From Colwellia sp. MB3u-41 (GTDB taxonomy: Bacteria > Pseudomonadota > Gammaproteobacteria > Enterobacterales > Alteromonadaceae): a DNA stretch of 64,000 nt. The notes under the pieces are model-generated. The model did not search any database. It saw only the letters and a list, made by a program, of their open reading frames with translations, and was not told the origin of the DNA. Position 1 is the stretch's first letter. Each line of letters opens with the position of its first letter. The position numbers and the translations under genes were made by a program. The stretch is from NCBI RefSeq assembly GCF_014076845.1, contig NZ_JACGUT010000058.1:186001-250000 (forward strand), in the 5' to 3' direction. Below, in pieces: positions 39,113 to 48,564 of this stretch.

Positions 39113-40187
39113 ACAACACCTCTTTCATACTGTTTCTATCAAGTGCGGCGTGATCTAATATTGCCTTGGGGATATTTAAGAGTGAACACTCTTTTACCTG
39201 CGCATTTAACGCATGAGCACTTCCTGGCATCCCCCAAATTAAACTACTCGCTTTATCTTGAATTATAGTCATTGCACCAGCATTTTTTAAATTTAATAAC
39301 CCTTTTGCTCCATCTTGCCCCATTCCCGTTAATAAAATGGCTTGTACATTGTTAGCTATAGGCACTAACGTATTAAACAAAACGTCAACGGCAGGTTTAT
39401 GTCTATTAACATGAGGAGAATCTTCTAGGATACAAAATAATGCCCCACCTTTACTTTCTACTTTAAGGTGCATATTTCCAGGTGAAATATAAACATGCCC
39501 CTCTTTAATTTTTTGTCCATGCCTTGCTTCTTGAACATTAACAGCACAACAACCATTCATACGTTCAGCATATCTCGCACTGAATGTTTCAGGGATATGT
39601 AAAGTTATAACGATGGGGGGCGAATTGCTGGGCAAAGCCGTTATAATCGCTTTTATTGCTTCAGTACCACCCGTTGAAGCGCCAATTGCCACTAAATGGT
39701 TTGCACGTTGACTACCTTTAAAAGGTACAACGCTAGGATGTGTAGATTTTGACATAGCACTGTTGAGTTGATAAGTCTTGTTATTAACCGTTGCGGCAAA
39801 TTTTATTTTTCTTAATAACGTTTCTTTAAAGTTATATTTACTTGTAATAAGTTCTTCAAAACTCGGTTTTGCAATAAAATCAATCGCTCCTAGTTCTAGA
39901 GCTTCTAGTGTTATATCTGCACCTTTGGTGGTTAGTGTTGATAACATTACTACTGGCATGGGATGCAGTCGCATTAAGTTTTTTAAAAAAGTAAGACCAT
40001 CCATCTTTGGCATTTCAATATCTAAAGTTAGTACGTCAGGTTTTAACTTCTTAATTTGCTCTCGGGCAATAATAGGATCTTTAGCTTCTCCAACAACTTC
40101 AATTTCAGGATCATCTTTTAATACCTCATTAATAACCGCACGAATAACGGAAGAATCATCAATAATGAGTACTTTAATTGCTTTCAT
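39102..40187 (-). CDS. cheB: Chemotaxis protein-glutamate methylesterase CheB
   Basis: The 361-residue enzyme has a receiver domain ([11 protein letters not shown], acceptor Asp in [12 protein letters not shown], Lys in FIAKPSF), a linker, and a methylesterase domain. The Ser-His-Asp triad segments are [19 protein letters not shown] and LLTGMGQDG. It removes receptor methyl groups when phosphorylated by CheA. GGAGGT lies 7 nt before the ATG. Order is cheR-cheD-cheB as in F7-type clusters. Confidence 0.97.
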   Translation of the reverse strand: MKAIKVLIIDDSSVIRAVINEVLKDDPEIEVVGEAKDPIIAREQIKKLKPDVLTLDIEMPKMDGLTFLKNLMRLHPMPVVMLSTLTTKGADITLEALELGAIDFIAKPSFEELITSKYNFKETLLRKIKFAATVNNKTYQLNSAMSKSTHPSVVPFKGSQRANHLVAIGASTGGTEAIKAIITALPSNSPPIVITLHIPETFSARYAERMNGCCAVNVQEARHGQKIKEGHVYISPGNMHLKVESKGGALFCILEDSPHVNRHKPAVDVLFNTLVPIANNVQAILLTGMGQDGAKGLLNLKNAGAMTIIQDKASSLIWGMPGSAHALNAQVKECSLLNIPKAILDHAALDRNSMKEVLYEK

Positions 40188-40218
40188 TTAACTAACCTCC
40201 AAAACTTCATCGTTATGA

Positions 40219-40884
40219 TCAAAATAACTCTATATCTCCTTCAACCGGTGATTGGTCAATAAGACTACGATAAGCAATCTCTCTACGTACAATCGTATCG
40301 TTGTGTAAATTATCAATCGTTTTAACAAAAGCTCGGCCACTGATGGGTTCAAATAAAACTTTTCGTGGATAAAAAGAACCTACGTCTGAGCTTTCTATGG
40401 GGATACTTTCATCAGCTAAATATTTTAAAACAAAGCTAATATTTCTCTCCCCAACATCAGACATTTTCTTTAATACTTTACCTCCACCAAACACTTTTGC
40501 TCGTAAATTTATTTTTAGCCCTCCATTTTTTAAAATCATATTGATAAGATGTTCCATTGCAAAGTTACCATAACGATTAGCATCCGATGCCATTCCTCGT
40601 TGCCCCCAATCGACTTCATGTGCTTCTTTATCGGTAAGTGGTAGCATAAAATGATTCATTCCACCGATCCCGCTTTTTTCGTCCCATATGCAGGCTGAAA
40701 TACAAGAGCCTAAAGTTGTTGCAATAGCGACATTATCTCGGGTTATGTAAAACTCACCAGGAAAAATTTTAGCAATCACTTGTTTTCTTTTTTTATCCCA
40801 GTAATGATTTACATGAACAAATTCTGGTAAACAATGTTGTAAACATTGTTCAACATGGCTGCTGTTCTGTCGATTTAACACCAT
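40219..40884 (-). CDS. cheD: Chemoreceptor glutamine deamidase CheD
   Basis: CheD deamidates receptor glutamines to methylatable glutamates. The 221-residue product has the catalytic Cys in TTLGSCISACIWD and the His in GGMNHFMLP, followed by GNFAMEHLIN and KVFGGGKVL. It is extended beyond the core and ends VEGDIELF, a tail shared with the membrane receptor 37925-39112. The ribosome binding site is weak. It lies between cheR and cheB. Confidence 0.95.
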   Translation of the reverse strand: MVLNRQNSSHVEQCLQHCLPEFVHVNHYWDKKRKQVIAKIFPGEFYITRDNVAIATTLGSCISACIWDEKSGIGGMNHFMLPLTDKEAHEVDWGQRGMASDANRYGNFAMEHLINMILKNGGLKINLRAKVFGGGKVLKKMSDVGERNISFVLKYLADESIPIESSDVGSFYPRKVLFEPISGRAFVKTIDNLHNDTIVRREIAYRSLIDQSPVEGDIELF

Positions 40885-40911
40885 AGTTTTTTATTCACTT
40901 GTATAGAGCGA

Positions 40912-41754
40912 CTAAAATGCTTTTCTAAAAATGGTACGCCCAACACTTTCAAAATATACTTGGTGTTTACCTAAATTTTCACTGTGTCCTAAAATAAGTA
41001 AACCACCTGGCGCTAACATTTCATAATAACGGGTAAATAATTCTTGTTGCGTTTTGTTATCAAAATAGATAATAACGTTTCGGCAAAAAATAATATCGAA
41101 TGGGCCTTTCATTGGCCAATGGTGTAATAAATTCAATTTTTTAAAGGTAATAAGTGATTGTAACTGTTTTACTACTTTTACTTTATTTTCATTAATTCCA
41201 ATACCTTTATTAAAATACTTTTCTTTAAATTTTCTTGGTACATCTTCAATACGTCGCTCATCATAAGTTCCTTCTATACCCGTTTCTAAAACATTACTAT
41301 CAATGTCTGTCGCAAGTATTTTTACGTCCCATTGACTTAGATGACTTTTCATTGCTTCAAGTAGAGTAATAGCAATACTGTAGGGTTCTTCACCCGTAGA
41401 GCTTGCTGACGACCAAATACGGAGTCGTTTAGGGCCCGGTGAATTATTTCGCATCAACATTGGTATTTCATATTGAGACATATAGTCAAAATGATGTTGT
41501 TCTCGAAAAAAACTGGTTAAATTTGTGGTGATAGCATTGATAAAGTAGTCTTTCTCTTGTTCAACATTTACCTTTAACAATTCACAGTAAGCTGTAAAGG
41601 ATGAAATTTTACGTTCGCGAATAATACGAGTAAGCCGCCGATAAACCATTTCTTTTTTGCTGGCATTGATCACAATGCCAGCGGTGTCATAAACAAATTG
41701 ACAAAGAAAATTAAAGTTATCATTACTTAATTGAAACGCTCTATCACGTTGCAT
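40912..41754 (-). CDS. cheR: Chemotaxis protein methyltransferase CheR
   Basis: The 280-residue enzyme has the N-terminal helical domain (VYRRLTRIIRER), NLTSFFREQHHF, the SAM-binding RIWSSASSTGEEPYSIA and IIFCRNVIIYFD. The C-terminal part carries the beta-subdomain that binds receptor pentapeptides, and the adjacent receptor ends EWEEF. GTG at 41757 would add one residue; ATG 41754 is chosen. The receptor gene stop is only 15 nt upstream. Confidence 0.96.
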   Translation of the reverse strand: MQRDRAFQLSNDNFNFLCQFVYDTAGIVINASKKEMVYRRLTRIIRERKISSFTAYCELLKVNVEQEKDYFINAITTNLTSFFREQHHFDYMSQYEIPMLMRNNSPGPKRLRIWSSASSTGEEPYSIAITLLEAMKSHLSQWDVKILATDIDSNVLETGIEGTYDERRIEDVPRKFKEKYFNKGIGINENKVKVVKQLQSLITFKKLNLLHHWPMKGPFDIIFCRNVIIYFDNKTQQELFTRYYEMLAPGGLLILGHSENLGKHQVYFESVGRTIFRKAF

Positions 41755-41769
41755 CACTTAGAATATACT

Positions 41770-44430
41770 CTAGAACTCTTCCCATTCTTGATCAGTTGCT
41801 GTTTTTGTTCGGGTAGTTCTTGCCCTAGGTGCTAGTCTTGTTGATTGTCTACTCGACGGTTGTCTGCTTGTTGGCCTTCTACTTGCTGGCGGTGAACGAC
41901 GCACAGGCGTTTTAATTTCTGGTTCATCATCTTCGCCCGTATTAAAGAAAGCAACTTGTTCAAGAAGCGCTTGAGACTGTTCTTCCATTGACTTACTAGA
42001 AGCGGCGGCTTCTTCCACTAATGCTGCATTTTGTTGAGTCATTTCATCCATCTGGCTAACCGCTGCGCTGACTTCGCCAATACCCGCTGATTGTTCTTTG
42101 CCGGCACTGTCAATATCACTAATCATTTTACTGACTTCTTCTATAGCATTAACAAGCTCAGTAAAGGTTTGTCCTGTTTCATCAACGAGCTTAGTACCTT
42201 GTCCTACGGCTTCTACGCTGTCGTTTATCAAGCCTTTAATTTCTTTAGCTGCGCCTGCTGAACGTTGTGCTAAGTTACGAACCTCTGCAGCAACCACTGC
42301 AAAACCACGACCTTGCTCGCCCGCTCTCGCAGCTTCTACCGCCGCATTAAGTGCTAATAAATTGGTTTGAAAGGCAATTTCATCAATAACACTAATAATA
42401 TCAGCAATTTTTTTGCTCGACTTATTAATATCACTCATTGCGGTGATAGCATTTTTCACAACAGCGCCACCATTACTCGCTTTGTCCATAACAGAGGCTG
42501 ACAATTTACTTGCTTCTGACGCATTTTCTGCATTTTGTTGTACGGTACTGGTTAATTCTTCCATCGCTGAGGCGGTTTCTTCAAGGCTAGAAGCTTGTGA
42601 TTCTGTTCTATGACTCAGTTCATTATTTCCTTCAGCAAGCTCACGCGCTGAATCAAAAACATGGGTTGATGCGCTACGTATATCCCCAACCATATTACTC
42701 AATACATCAATAAACTCATTGATAGATGTGCCAATAATACTAAACTCACCGACTAATTCTGTTTCAATATATTGTGTTAAATCACCTTCAGAGAGGGTCA
42801 TCAAGGTTTCTTTAATTTTAGCAATAGCTTGCTTTCGCCCGGTAATGTCTGATGCATACTTAACCACTTTCATGGTATTACCATTTAAATCTAAAATCGG
42901 ATTATAAGACGCTTGGATCCAAACTTCTTTCCCCCCTTTACCTATACGCAGATATTCGCCGCTGTCGAATTCACCACGATTAAGCTTTTGCCAAAATTGC
43001 TGGTATTCAATACTTGATTTATGAGCAGCTTCAACAAATAAGCTATGGTGTTGCCCTTGTATTTCACTCAGCCTGTAACCTAACGCTGACAAAAAATTGT
43101 CATTGGCGGTAATAATGGTGCCGTCCATATTAAATTCAATCACCGCTTGTGACTTACTAATGGCAGATATTTGTCCAGAAAAATCGGCATTTATTAATTT
43201 TTGAGCGGTTACGTCAGTGGCAAATTTTACAACTTTAAAGGGTTTACCGTTTAAATCTAAAATAGGATTATAAGACGCCTGTATCCACACCTCTTTACCC
43301 CCTTTTCCTAAACGCTTATATTCTTTTGATTCATACTCACCACGATTTAAACTTTCCCAAAAAAGTCGATATTCCACACTTGCTTTAAAGTCAGGTTCGA
43401 CAAACATGCTGTGGTGCTGACCTTGCACTTCTTCTAAACTATAACCTAACGTTGATAAAAAGTTTTCATTGGCGGTAATAATAGTACCATCCATATTAAA
43501 TTCGATAACGGCTTGTGCTTTATTAATCGCTTCAATTTGTCCTGAAAAACCTGCGTTCTTTAGTTTTTGGGCAGTTATATCCGTTGCAAACTTAATGACT
43601 TTATAGGGTCTACCCTCAGCATTAAGAATAGGATTATAAGACGCTTGTATCCAAACTTCTTTACCACCTTTTCCGAAGCGTTTATATTCTTTAGATTCAA
43701 ACTCCCCACGATTTAAATTTTCCCAAAAAGCGCGATATTCTGCGCTTATTTTAAACTCATGATCGACAAACATACTATGGTGCTGACCCTGTACTTCTTC
43801 TAAACTGTAACCTAAGGTCGATAAAAAGTTTTCATTAGCGGTAATAATTGTACCGTCCATGTTAAATTCAATCAGTGCTTGAACTCTATTAATCGCTTCT
43901 ATCTGAGCCAGCATATCTGAGAATTGCAATTCTTTAGCTTGCTCAACTGAAATTTCGGTATCTTTATCCATGGTCGTATCATTCCCTATCAATTTAATTT
44001 TATCTTTTGTTGTTATACGATTAAGCACTAACTCAATAATAATGCTCTCTGCTAAACGTTTAATTACTGATATCCAAGCTCTTTTAAGCGTTATTTTTAA
44101 TGCTTTATCGAGTACGCGTGCTAATATTTGCAACAGTACAGTTTCAACATCTTCTCGATAATCTTTTGCTGCACTTGTCCTTATGAGTAGTTGTCGTTGT
44201 GCTTTTTCTTTTGTTGCACTCATTGGTTTTAATAAACTGATTTCACGGTCTACTAAACAGATAAAGTTTTGATTGTCGTTTTCTTTTTCTTTCTTTGTCT
44301 CTTTAAATAACCTGGCTATATCAGGTCTTAATGTAAATAACTGCTGATAAAAAAAAGAGCCTACATTAGGAGAAAGCGTCACTACGTTTGGCCAACTTTG
44401 TTGAACTAAACTGATCTGTTTCGCCGTCAT
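41770..44430 (-). CDS. Soluble chemoreceptor: globin-like domain, three PAS domains, HAMP-like and signalling domain
   Basis: The 886-residue protein lacks membrane helices. Residues 1-140 start like a bacterial globin ([26 protein letters not shown]), but no His occurs in the first 215 residues, so the proximal heme ligand is absent. Three tandem PAS domains (about 174-293, 296-415 and 418-535) each contain [12 protein letters not shown] at a 122-residue period. A HAMP-like segment leads into the signalling domain with tip [22 protein letters not shown]. After an Arg/Ser/Pro-rich linker it ends EWEEF, a CheR/CheD-binding pentapeptide like GWEEF of Pseudomonas Aer2. It lies between cheW and cheR. 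Confidence 0.92.
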   Translation of the reverse strand: MTAKQISLVQQSWPNVVTLSPNVGSFFYQQLFTLRPDIARLFKETKKEKENDNQNFICLVDREISLLKPMSATKEKAQRQLLIRTSAAKDYREDVETVLLQILARVLDKALKITLKRAWISVIKRLAESIIIELVLNRITTKDKIKLIGNDTTMDKDTEISVEQAKELQFSDMLAQIEAINRVQALIEFNMDGTIITANENFLSTLGYSLEEVQGQHHSMFVDHEFKISAEYRAFWENLNRGEFESKEYKRFGKGGKEVWIQASYNPILNAEGRPYKVIKFATDITAQKLKNAGFSGQIEAINKAQAVIEFNMDGTIITANENFLSTLGYSLEEVQGQHHSMFVEPDFKASVEYRLFWESLNRGEYESKEYKRLGKGGKEVWIQASYNPILDLNGKPFKVVKFATDVTAQKLINADFSGQISAISKSQAVIEFNMDGTIITANDNFLSALGYRLSEIQGQHHSLFVEAAHKSSIEYQQFWQKLNRGEFDSGEYLRIGKGGKEVWIQASYNPILDLNGNTMKVVKYASDITGRKQAIAKIKETLMTLSEGDLTQYIETELVGEFSIIGTSINEFIDVLSNMVGDIRSASTHVFDSARELAEGNNELSHRTESQASSLEETASAMEELTSTVQQNAENASEASKLSASVMDKASNGGAVVKNAITAMSDINKSSKKIADIISVIDEIAFQTNLLALNAAVEAARAGEQGRGFAVVAAEVRNLAQRSAGAAKEIKGLINDSVEAVGQGTKLVDETGQTFTELVNAIEEVSKMISDIDSAGKEQSAGIGEVSAAVSQMDEMTQQNAALVEEAAASSKSMEEQSQALLEQVAFFNTGEDDEPEIKTPVRRSPPASRRPTSRQPSSRQSTRLAPRARTTRTKTATDQEWEEF
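42820..43908 (-). repeat. Three tandem 366-bp repeats encoding PAS domains
   Basis: The PAS-coding part of the receptor gene is three consecutive copies of a 366-bp unit, close in sequence at DNA level (for example the segments around 43860, 43495 and 43130). The first two copies are most alike; the third has drifted more. This indicates internal duplication. Confidence 0.75.
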
Positions 44431-44543
44431 CGTTATTACTCTCTTAGTTATCTGACTATGGTCTGTGCTAGAAATATTTTAGTTGTCTCTTAATAACTTT
44501 ATTCAATGCTTACCTTTATTTCATTGAATAAAGTCATAAATAA

Positions 44544-45020
44544 TCAGACCTCTTCAGCTTTACTTTCTACGTGATACAACTCGTTTTGATCTAATAAACT
44601 ATGGCTATCTAATAAAATAATAAGCCTCTCCTCAATTGAGGCTAAACCTTGTAAAAAACAGCGGTCAATTTTATTACCAAAGGTAGGAGGCGTTCGTATA
44701 GATTGTTTATCGAATTTATACACTTCTGAGACAGCGTCGACCACAATACCCACCACCATTGTTTTTTGACTATTTTGATTACGCAAAATAATAGTGACAG
44801 TTTGCTCGTTATAGGCGAGTGGCTCTTGCCCGAAACGCTGGCGTAAATCAATTATTGGCACAATAATGCCACGCAAGTTGATCACACCTTTTATATAATC
44901 TGGCTTATTTGGCAGTTCGGTAACAGAACTCCAAACGCGTATTTCTTGTACACACAAGATGTCGACACCATACTCTTCGCCATTTAAAATAAAGGTGAGA
45001 TACTCTTTTTCTTGTTCCAT
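44544..45020 (-). CDS. cheW: CheW adaptor, second copy
   Basis: The 158-residue CheW domain has YLTFILNGEEYGVDILCVQEIR, VINLRGIIVPIIDLRQRFG and VSEVYKF. It couples receptors to CheA. It follows the first cheW by 15 nt, and the receptor gene starts 113 nt downstream. AGGAAG lies 5 nt before the ATG. Two CheW genes in series are also found in Vibrio cluster III. Confidence 0.95.
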   Translation of the reverse strand: MEQEKEYLTFILNGEEYGVDILCVQEIRVWSSVTELPNKPDYIKGVINLRGIIVPIIDLRQRFGQEPLAYNEQTVTIILRNQNSQKTMVVGIVVDAVSEVYKFDKQSIRTPPTFGNKIDRCFLQGLASIEERLIILLDSHSLLDQNELYHVESKAEEV

Positions 45021-45035
45021 GTTATCTTCCTTTAT

Positions 45036-45560
45036 TTAAATTAACTGATGTTTTTCAATTTCTTGCAGGGTATTTACATTAAGTAAAGTGACCACGTTTT
45101 CGCCAACATTGACTAAACCGTCAAGATAATTTTGGGGTACACAACCACCAAAAGCGGGTGCAGGTTTTATTTCATTGACTTCAACATTAAGCACATCAGA
45201 GACGGCATCAACAACAAAACCTATCGTTCTGGTTTTATTTTCAGTCTCTACGGTTAAAACTATCACCACCGTTGTTTCACAATAATTCGCTTCACCAATA
45301 TTAAATTTCATCCGTAAATCAACAATAGGCACAATAATACCGCGCATGTTGATCACACCTTTTATGTAACCAGGTGAATTAGGGATACGCGTTGGATTTT
45401 CCCAACTACGAATTTCTTCAACACATAAGATATCAACTGCGTACTGCTCATCAGCCAATAAAAAAGTGAGGTATTGTTCACCACTGGTTATAAAGTCAAT
45501 ACCTTCAAGGGAATACTCCCCTTCTACAGGTACTTCATCTGCTAACATTTGAATATCCAT
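45036..45560 (-). CDS. cheW: CheW adaptor, first copy
   Basis: The 174-residue CheW domain has an N-terminal extension of about 28 residues before YLTFLLADEQYAVDILCVEEIR, then VINMRGIIVPIVDLRMKF and GFVVDAVSDV. Its ATG overlaps the cheA stop codon (TAATG). The extension is absent from the second copy, so the two adaptors may occupy different array positions. Confidence 0.95.
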   Translation of the reverse strand: MDIQMLADEVPVEGEYSLEGIDFITSGEQYLTFLLADEQYAVDILCVEEIRSWENPTRIPNSPGYIKGVINMRGIIVPIVDLRMKFNIGEANYCETTVVIVLTVETENKTRTIGFVVDAVSDVLNVEVNEIKPAPAFGGCVPQNYLDGLVNVGENVVTLLNVNTLQEIEKHQLI

Positions 45561-47677
45561 TAAGAGATAACTCCTGCAGATATTGACGGAGTAACGTGAG
45601 ACTGGTTTTGTTGATTACTTTGAGCTTTTGATAGCGCCATAGTAATAATACCTGGCACGTCAAGGATCATCGCAACAGAACCATCACCAAGAATTGTTGC
45701 CCCCGAAACACCTTCAACCTGCTGATAATTATCATTTAAACTTTTAATAACCACTTGCTGCTGGGCGAGTAAATCATCAACCATCAAACCAATTTTTTGT
45801 CCGTCAGCTTCAACAACAACCAGTAAACAACGTTCAATGTGTTCAAATTCACAAGGGATGTTAAATAGCTGATAAATAGGGATAACAGGAACGTTGTCTT
45901 CCCTAAGTCGGTAAAGTAACATGTCACCTGAAACACGATTAATGAGCGTTTTTTGTGGCTGCAAAGATTCAACAATCGTGATTAATGGAATAATATAAAC
46001 TTCCCTGCCAACCCGGACTAGCTGACCATCAAGAATAGCCAAAGTCAGTGGTAAATTCACACGAAAAGTACTGCCTTTTCCTTGCTCAGATTCAACTTGT
46101 ATTCGCCCGCCTAGCGATTGAATATTCTGTTTAACGACATCCATACCGACGCCACGACCCGAGATATCACTGAGTTCTTTTGCCGTAGAGAAACCGGGTT
46201 CGAAGATCAAATCAAAAACTTGACTATCGGTTAACGTTGTACTTTCATCAACTAAACCTTTTTCAAGCGCTTTATTAAAAACAGCTTGGCGATCAATGCC
46301 ACCACCATCGTCACTGATTTCAATAACAATACTCCCACCTTGATGATAGGCATCCAGTATAATTGTGCCCTTTTCAGGCTTACCGTTCGCTAATCGAACT
46401 TGTGCAGACTCAATACCATGGTCAACAGCATTACGTACTAAATGCACAAGGGGGTCGCCAATTTGTTCCATCACAGTTTTATCGAGTTCTGTTTGCTCAC
46501 CTTTAAGAATAAGCTCAATTTCTTTTCCTGTTTTTTTAGATAAGTCATGAACGAGCCTTGGAAAACGATTAAATGCAAAGCTAATAGGCAACATACGAAT
46601 ACGCATGACACTTTCTTGTAATTCTTTTGTATTTTGCAGGAGTTGCTCTAAACCTGCGTTAAGGCGTTCAACTTTTGATAAGTCAAAATCATTACCTAAC
46701 TCAGACAACATCGATTGAGTAATGACCAGTTCACCTACTAAGTTGATTAAACTGTCAACTTTATCAACGCCTACTCGAATAGAACCTAAGTCATTTTTAG
46801 ACTTACCTGCAGGCTTATCTACATTATTTTTTTGTGAAGGTTCGGGAGTATTTGTTGCTATTTTTGATGAAGAGACACAAAGCTCACTTAGGGTTGATTC
46901 GTCACTCACACCTTCAGCACTTGATACATCAACACTTATTTTACTGAGTTTAACGTTCTCTTCTTTAATCAGAATAAGTTCACATTCGTCTTCAACCCAC
47001 TCAAAGACTTCTTTAATATCATCTTCACTCGCGTTTGAACGCAGTGTTAAACACCAACTTAAATAAAGTTCTTCTGCATCAATGTCATTAAGTGCGGGTA
47101 GTTCTTTAGCATTCGCTACGACAGTAATTTCGCCTAAATCAGCTAAAGCATTGAAAAGTAATAACGGGTCATTACCGGTTTGCACTAAGTGATGCTCTGG
47201 AATGAACTTTATTTGCCACGTTGTCATATCATTATTATTTTCAGTTGCCAGTTCATCAACATTTATGGTCACCACCTCACTAATGACACTTCCGCTTGAA
47301 GCTAATGTTTGCCTTAATAACCGAGAATTTTCAGCTATTTTTTCACTGTTGCACTCGCTTTCATCTCTTATGGCTTCAATTAACAAGCGCATGCAATCAA
47401 CTGACTCTAAAAGTAATTCAACATCATCGGGGTCTATATTGCGACGACCATCACGCATTTCATCAAGTAAAGTTTCAACTAAATGCGTGAATTCTGTCAC
47501 ATGATTAAAACCAAACGTCCCCGCACCGCCTTTAATTGAATGGGCTGCACGAAAGATTGAATTAATTGTTTCATCATCACCTTGCTCTAAATTGAGCAAA
47601 CTCGATTCCATTAATTCGAGGCCTTCAAAGCTTTCTTCTAAAAAGCTAGGAATAAATTGCGAGAGGTCTACGCTCAT
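45560..47677 (-). CDS. cheA: Chemotaxis histidine kinase CheA
   Basis: The 705-residue kinase has an HPt domain with His46 (RAAHSIKGGAGTFGF) and a middle region of about 130 residues lacking an obvious standard CheY-binding P2 fold. It has a dimerisation domain (DLGSIRVGVDKVDSLINLVGELVITQS), an ATPase domain (LVRNAVDHGIE, DDGGGID, GRGVGMDVV) and a C-terminal CheW-like domain. It phosphorylates CheY, CheB and possibly the REC-PP2C regulator. It starts 5 nt after cheY ends and overlaps cheW. Confidence 0.97.
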   Translation of the reverse strand: MSVDLSQFIPSFLEESFEGLELMESSLLNLEQGDDETINSIFRAAHSIKGGAGTFGFNHVTEFTHLVETLLDEMRDGRRNIDPDDVELLLESVDCMRLLIEAIRDESECNSEKIAENSRLLRQTLASSGSVISEVVTINVDELATENNNDMTTWQIKFIPEHHLVQTGNDPLLLFNALADLGEITVVANAKELPALNDIDAEELYLSWCLTLRSNASEDDIKEVFEWVEDECELILIKEENVKLSKISVDVSSAEGVSDESTLSELCVSSSKIATNTPEPSQKNNVDKPAGKSKNDLGSIRVGVDKVDSLINLVGELVITQSMLSELGNDFDLSKVERLNAGLEQLLQNTKELQESVMRIRMLPISFAFNRFPRLVHDLSKKTGKEIELILKGEQTELDKTVMEQIGDPLVHLVRNAVDHGIESAQVRLANGKPEKGTIILDAYHQGGSIVIEISDDGGGIDRQAVFNKALEKGLVDESTTLTDSQVFDLIFEPGFSTAKELSDISGRGVGMDVVKQNIQSLGGRIQVESEQGKGSTFRVNLPLTLAILDGQLVRVGREVYIIPLITIVESLQPQKTLINRVSGDMLLYRLREDNVPVIPIYQLFNIPCEFEHIERCLLVVVEADGQKIGLMVDDLLAQQQVVIKSLNDNYQQVEGVSGATILGDGSVAMILDVPGIITMALSKAQSNQQNQSHVTPSISAGVIS

Positions 47678-47682
47678 AATAG

Positions 47683-48045
47683 CTACCTAACAACCCGTTT
47701 AATGGTTGCTAATAATTTTTCAGGGTTAAAAGGTTTGACTAACCAACCAGTAGCGCCGGCAGCTTTGCCGCGCATTTTCATATCACCCGAACTTTCTGTG
47801 GTTAACATTAAAATCGGAGTGAATTTAAAGGTAGGTAACTTGCGCAATTCTTGGCAGAGTGTAATACCGTCCATGATGGGCATATTTACATCTGAAATAA
47901 CAAGGTCAAACGTTCCATTTTGCGCTTTATTCAGGCCATCTTGGCCATCTTTTGCTTCAACAGTTTCATAGCCTGCACTTTTCAATGTGAAACTAACCAT
48001 ATCGCGAATAGAGTTAGAGTCGTCAACAACCAACACTTGGATCAT
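47683..48045 (-). CDS. cheY: CheY-like single-domain response regulator
   Basis: This 120-residue receiver has VLVVDDSNSIRD, acceptor Asp in LVISDVNMPIMDG, Thr in LMLTTESS and Lys in LVKPFNPEKL. It is the direct output or phosphate sink of the CheA encoded 5 nt downstream. AAGGA lies 7 nt before the ATG. Similarity to CheY-4 of Vibrio cluster III is expected from position. Confidence 0.93.
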   Translation of the reverse strand: MIQVLVVDDSNSIRDMVSFTLKSAGYETVEAKDGQDGLNKAQNGTFDLVISDVNMPIMDGITLCQELRKLPTFKFTPILMLTTESSGDMKMRGKAAGATGWLVKPFNPEKLLATIKRVVR

Positions 48046-48122
48046 AGGTCTTTCCTTTTGAGGGTAAATATAAACGGCAAAGGCTTAATCAACATCTTAG
48101 GTTAGTCACTAAAACGTTAAGA

Positions 48123-48398
48123 TTAAGCATTAAGATATTGATTTAAAATAGCTTCGTTAAGCCCTAACTGCTTAACGCTTTCTTGGATAACACAGGAGGT
48201 GGAACGCCAGTTAAGCGCTTTGTTTTGTGAAGCAATATAAGTTACTGCAGCTAACAGTAACTGAACACCTACTGTATCGATATGAGTAACCTCACTGTCG
48301 TCAAAATTGATCACATCATTTTGATCAATTTCTAACAATAGCTTGGTTTTACATTCATCAACTTGAGCAATGGTTAACTGAACGGGTAATTTGAACAT
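48123..48398 (-). CDS. STAS-domain protein at head of chemosensory operon
   Basis: A 91-residue STAS domain with INFDDSEVTHIDTVGVQLLLAA; the residue usually phosphorylated (Ser) is Thr here (DTVG). Such genes head F7-type chemosensory operons (VCA1097 in Vibrio cholerae). AAGGG lies 5 nt before the ATG. It precedes cheY by 77 nt. With the second STAS gene at 37594-37902 it brackets the chemosensory genes, and its partner is unknown. Confidence 0.85.
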   Translation of the reverse strand: MFKLPVQLTIAQVDECKTKLLLEIDQNDVINFDDSEVTHIDTVGVQLLLAAVTYIASQNKALNWRSTSCVIQESVKQLGLNEAILNQYLNA

Positions 48399-48564
48399 TT
48401 AATCCCTTATAATGTTGAACAAAATAGATAACCTATTAATAAAGATAAGACAAAAAAAATTAACTGCAAGTTTATTTTGATAATAAATTCACTATTTTTT
48501 AGGTATTTACAACCTATTTTTAGAATGGAGTTTAAAATTCATATCAATAAAGTAAGGTTTTTTA

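Noticed and set aside
41770-44430. PAS repeats as an assembly artefact
   Set aside because: The three units differ by many substitutions and stay in frame, so they are real diverged duplicates.
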